Assembly: GCF_900176535.1 (NCBI RefSeq)
Contig: NZ_FWXT01000001.1
Span: forward strand, 62,001 to 126,000
Origin: Pedobacter africanus
GTDB lineage: Bacteria; Bacteroidota; Bacteroidia; Sphingobacteriales; Sphingobacteriaceae
Reading direction: 5' to 3'
Length of the DNA: 64,000 bases
The notes under the pieces are model-generated. The model was not told the DNA's origin and made no database searches. It saw only the letters and a program-made list of their open reading frames with translations. Shown in pieces: positions 61,214 through 64,000 of this stretch. Numbering within the stretch: position 1 is the stretch's first letter; each line of letters starts with the position of its first letter. The translations under genes were made by a program, and so were the position numbers.

Positions 61214-62371
61214 CTACAATTTATCCAATATTGCTTCCAGCGCTTTCATGTTTAAGTCCCGGCCTATGATCTTTCCCGTCGGGTCGACCAGCACCGTAGT
61301 CGGATATTTGCTAATTGCAAATTGCTCCAGGGATACACTTTTATTGCCCTGCTCATCTATCACCTGCAACCAGGGCAATTTTTCCTTTTCCAGGTCCTTG
61401 AGCCAGGCAGCCTTACTGTTTTCTGTAGCCAGCCCTAAAATCTCAAATCCCTTACCCTGGTATTTGGCATATAAGGTCCGCAGCTCCTTAAAAGCTACAT
61501 GGCATGGACCGCACCAGCTTCCCCAGAAATCGATCAGGACATACCTGCCCTTTAGCGAAGAGAACTTTAACGGCTGTCCTTGCGGATCATTTAAAGTAAA
61601 ATCTTCTATAAAATTGCCGATAACGGAATTCTTACGGCCATTGATCTGACTCAGTAAATTATGGCCAAAAAAATTATCCATTACCATGGGAGCGAGCTTT
61701 TTACTCAAGGCTTCCGCAGTAGGGAGATCCAGGTTCTCTACATAACTTTGCATCAACAGCACCGAAGCGAAGGAGTTTGGGTACATATTTACTGTACTGA
61801 TCAAATGCTTTTTCAACAGTTCATTATAGACTGCTTTTCCTGTGGTATACTCCGCAATCATATCTTTATATTTCTGCGCCGTGGTATCCCGCTTCATATC
61901 ATACAGGTATGCCTTACCGTATTTATTGATCAGATCGTTCATCAGCTTTTCGTAAACGGGGTCTGTGGCTTTTGCAAATGCATCATAAATAAAAAAACCG
62001 CTGCTCCCCTTTACTTCCGATAGATTAAAACGCCGCATATCTGCCTTGATGCTCATTTCTGAAGCCTTTTCGAAAGGAATGATCAGCACCGAATAATCTC
62101 CAGTGGTTCTTTTCTCGTAACCACTGTAAAAGGCGTATTCACCAGCCTCTGTAAATGGCCTCGAAAAGCGGAAAGCACCGTTGCTGATTTTTGCGCTGTC
62201 GCGGACCATTTTTGGTTGATTAGAAAACAGGTAAACATATTCCCCGTTGTATTTCACATCGGCCTTGCCTTTAAAAACAACTTTTTCTGCTGTTGCTGGA
62301 GTTTGTGCAAGAGCATTGATGCCTGATCCTGTAATCAGGATCAGGGCTAATGTATAGAATTTAGTCATCAT
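61214..62371 (-). CDS. Exported TlpA-like thioredoxin-domain protein with N-terminal DUF4369-like region
   Basis: A 385-residue protein with signal peptide (YTLALILITGSGINALAQ). Residues about 25-120 form a beta-rich DUF4369-like part (FKGKADVKYNGEYVYLFSNQ), residues 130-240 are helical, and residues about 245-385 a thioredoxin fold with WGSWCGPCHVAF (Cys287 and Cys290), later KYPTTVLVDPTGKIIGRDL. It is probably a periplasmic thiol-disulfide oxidoreductase. Such genes often accompany SusCD pairs in this family. Its start overlaps the SusD3 stop by one base (TAATG). Confidence 0.92.
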   Translation of the reverse strand: MMTKFYTLALILITGSGINALAQTPATAEKVVFKGKADVKYNGEYVYLFSNQPKMVRDSAKISNGAFRFSRPFTEAGEYAFYSGYEKRTTGDYSVLIIPFEKASEMSIKADMRRFNLSEVKGSSGFFIYDAFAKATDPVYEKLMNDLINKYGKAYLYDMKRDTTAQKYKDMIAEYTTGKAVYNELLKKHLISTVNMYPNSFASVLLMQSYVENLDLPTAEALSKKLAPMVMDNFFGHNLLSQINGRKNSVIGNFIEDFTLNDPQGQPLKFSSLKGRYVLIDFWGSWCGPCHVAFKELRTLYAKYQGKGFEILGLATENSKAAWLKDLEKEKLPWLQVIDEQGNKSVSLEQFAISKYPTTVLVDPTGKIIGRDLNMKALEAILDKL

Positions 62372-63795
62372 TATTCAGCAGGATTTGGTTCCATCAGACC
62401 GTTGGCGCTCATCTCGGCCACCGGAATTGGAAGTATAAAAGAGAAGCGGGATTTAACGGCAGGCCTTATGCCCTGCAGCGTGGCCATAGGAAGCCTGCGC
62501 ATAGCCAACCAGTCCAGTCCGCTTTCCTGCAGGAAATTTTTCCTTACTTCCTGTACAATGAGCAATTGCAGGGCGTCAGGTGTAACTGCTTCGTCTACTT
62601 TACTGAAATCAGTTAGCCCTGCGTGCCCCATCACTGTTTTCAAATTTGATTTTGCCTTTGTAAGGTCTCCCTTTGCCAGAGTAATGGCCTCGGCCTGGGT
62701 AAGGTAAGCCTCTGTTAAGCGGAAAGCATAACTGTTGCATACCAAGGGGGCCTTAAGCGGTGCCATCACATTTCCTGAAAAATACTTTGTGATGGAAGGC
62801 AGGATGCCATTGATGTTTTTGGCGTCTTTATACATCCAGTCTTTCCTCGGATCGTTGGCCAGCAAATCCTTCAAAGCCGGTGTGACATAAAAATCTACGC
62901 TCGTGTTGTTCAGGTAAAATTTGTAACGCTCAGTCGGAAAAGGCTGTACTGCCAGCATCACCTCCTCACTGCTGAAACCCTTTACATGGAACAGGTCCTT
63001 TAAATTTGGTTCAAGTTTAAAATTACTGTTTAGAATGATGTCCTCGGTCAGGCCAACTACCTGTTCATAGTCACCTGCTGCCCCGCGGTTGATCAGCACA
63101 CGGGCCTTTAACATTTTGGCTGCCCACAGATTGGCATAGTGGATCTTACTGCCTCTCGGGGGCAAACCGGCAATCGCGTCGTCCAGATCTTTAAGTATCG
63201 CATTATAAGAAGCCGCTACAGAACTTCTGGCCATTCGTATCTGTTCTGCTGATACAAACTCGTCCCTCAGTATAATCCCATATTTACTGTTTATGTCATA
63301 ATATTGCCCGAAATAAAGGAGCAGGTCTGCATTTGCAAAAGCACGCAGGAACTTCGCTTCTCCGATCATTTGCTTTTTCCGCTCTGCCGGGATGTTTTCT
63401 ACTGGTGCTACATTCTTTAGAAAACCATTGGCTGCGTTTACCATATCGTAGCCATACTCCCATTTAGAACTTAGGATATTGTTGGGATTGCGGTAGGCCA
63501 TATTCATGAATCCATCCTGTCCGTAAGCATAAGCTACAGTTCCGGCCAGTTCTGAAGGCATGATTTCGTTAACGGTAGCCCACCTCACAGATTCTATTCC
63601 CGTAATGTTATCTGTACCTGCATAGGCAAAGGCATAATAAACACCATTTAATACGGTTTCGGCACTTTTAAGGTCTATGATCACATTACCATCTACCAGC
63701 TTGTTGGTAGGATAAACATTTAGTTGCTTGTCGCAGGAGATAAAAGTACCGGCGACCAGCAATAGCAGCAATAATCTGAATTGTATGTATTTCAT
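62371..63795 (-). CDS. SusD/RagB-family lipoprotein (pair 3)
   Basis: A 474-residue lipoprotein with lipobox TFISC (Cys21) and mature start DKQLNVYPTNKLVDGNVIID. Helical SusD features include AKFLRAFANADLLLYFGQYY and VQEVRKNFLQESGLDWLAMR near the C-terminus. It is more distant from SusD1 and SusD2 and belongs to a separate system with the TlpA-like gene and the SusC that leaves the window. The ligand is unknown and no enzyme gene is seen beside it. Confidence 0.92.
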   Translation of the reverse strand: MKYIQFRLLLLLLVAGTFISCDKQLNVYPTNKLVDGNVIIDLKSAETVLNGVYYAFAYAGTDNITGIESVRWATVNEIMPSELAGTVAYAYGQDGFMNMAYRNPNNILSSKWEYGYDMVNAANGFLKNVAPVENIPAERKKQMIGEAKFLRAFANADLLLYFGQYYDINSKYGIILRDEFVSAEQIRMARSSVAASYNAILKDLDDAIAGLPPRGSKIHYANLWAAKMLKARVLINRGAAGDYEQVVGLTEDIILNSNFKLEPNLKDLFHVKGFSSEEVMLAVQPFPTERYKFYLNNTSVDFYVTPALKDLLANDPRKDWMYKDAKNINGILPSITKYFSGNVMAPLKAPLVCNSYAFRLTEAYLTQAEAITLAKGDLTKAKSNLKTVMGHAGLTDFSKVDEAVTPDALQLLIVQEVRKNFLQESGLDWLAMRRLPMATLQGIRPAVKSRFSFILPIPVAEMSANGLMEPNPAE

Positions 63796-63807
63796 TTCAA
63801 TGTTGTG

Positions 63808-64000
63808 TTAAAATCCAAGTTTAAGTCCTAATGAAAATGTGCGCACTACCGGGTAATTGCTCACGTCAAAATAACCACCACCCACACTATAGGTATCATT
63901 GGTAGTTTCAGGATCATTTCCGGGATATTTTGTAAGGGTAAACAGATTAGTGGCCGACATAAAGACCGAGGTATTGTTCAGTCCGGCGCGCTGCATCCAT
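63808..64000 (-). CDS. SusC/RagA-type TonB-dependent receptor, C-terminal end (runs off the right edge)
   Basis: The last 63 residues of a TonB-dependent barrel: SVFMSATNLFTLTKYPGNDP, then YPVVRTFSLGLKLGF, with the usual aromatic C-terminus. The position 12 bp before susD3 confirms a third SusCD pair. The rest of the gene is outside the window. Confidence 0.9.
   Translation of the reverse strand, partial: WMQRAGLNNTSVFMSATNLFTLTKYPGNDPETTNDTYSVGGGYFDVSNYPVVRTFSLGLKLGF

Overview
The window looks like chromosomal DNA of a Bacteroidota bacterium of the Sphingobacteriaceae, close to Pedobacter in gene style. The grounds are repeated SusC/SusD pairs behind FecI-like sigma/FecR-like anti-sigma genes, exported glycoside hydrolases with short signal peptides and lipoprotein SusD, TAnnTTTG-type promoter elements, and no obvious Shine-Dalgarno use. 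No organism name can be proven from the sequence alone. From about 14 kb onward every gene is on the minus strand.

Left part (1-10.6 kb). A minus-strand sigma, FecR and SusC cascade (the SusC runs off the left edge) is divergent from a plus-strand heavy-metal efflux cassette: a small Cys/His-rich exported protein, a CusA/CzcA pump fused to its TolC-like outer-membrane channel, a His-rich CusB-like adaptor lipoprotein, and a Zn/Cd-type P1B ATPase. Middle left (10.7-16.4 kb): an exported beta-helix protein, a luciferase-like flavin oxidoreductase, an ECF sigma/small protein/ClpP-paralogue cluster, and a two-domain SGNH plus alpha/beta-hydrolase esterase.

Centre (16.7-61 kb) is one very large polysaccharide utilisation locus (PUL) on the minus strand. 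In transcription order: FecR2, SusC2, SusD2, GH97; then sigma, FecR1, SusC1, SusD1, a DUF5696-type enzyme, two GH95-like six-hairpin enzymes, beta-helix protein, GH29, AraC regulator; then GH2, GH95, GH95, GH31, an alginate-lyase-superfamily lyase, GH29 and GH88 as a tight seven-gene block; then GH29, beta-helix protein and probably the double esterase. Five fucosidase-type enzymes (three GH29, two GH95), a lyase with a GH88 unsaturated-uronyl hydrolase, GH2, GH31, GH97 and an esterase, with no sulfatase, point to a branched, L-fucose-rich, uronic-acid-containing, probably acylated but non-sulfated glycan. The substrate is inference. Right edge (61.2-64 kb): the end of another PUL (SusC3 tail, SusD3, TlpA-like thioredoxin protein) closed by a strong terminator.

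The most interesting non-coding signal is a pair of about 85-nt sequences, about 85% identical, lying antisense to the leaders of SusC1 and SusC2. Each has a TACATTTG promoter element at the susC start codon and ends in a hairpin plus T tract just before fecR. They fit the class of PUL-associated cis-antisense sRNAs known from Bacteroides. A related but weaker arrangement lies at the first SusC. Other signals are a perfect 17-bp inverted repeat upstream of the PUL sigma gene, a conserved block upstream of both PUL fecR genes, and a palindromic interspersed element, one copy of which has its left end amplified into 47-48 bp tandem repeats. I saw no tRNA, rRNA, CRISPR array, transposase or integrase.
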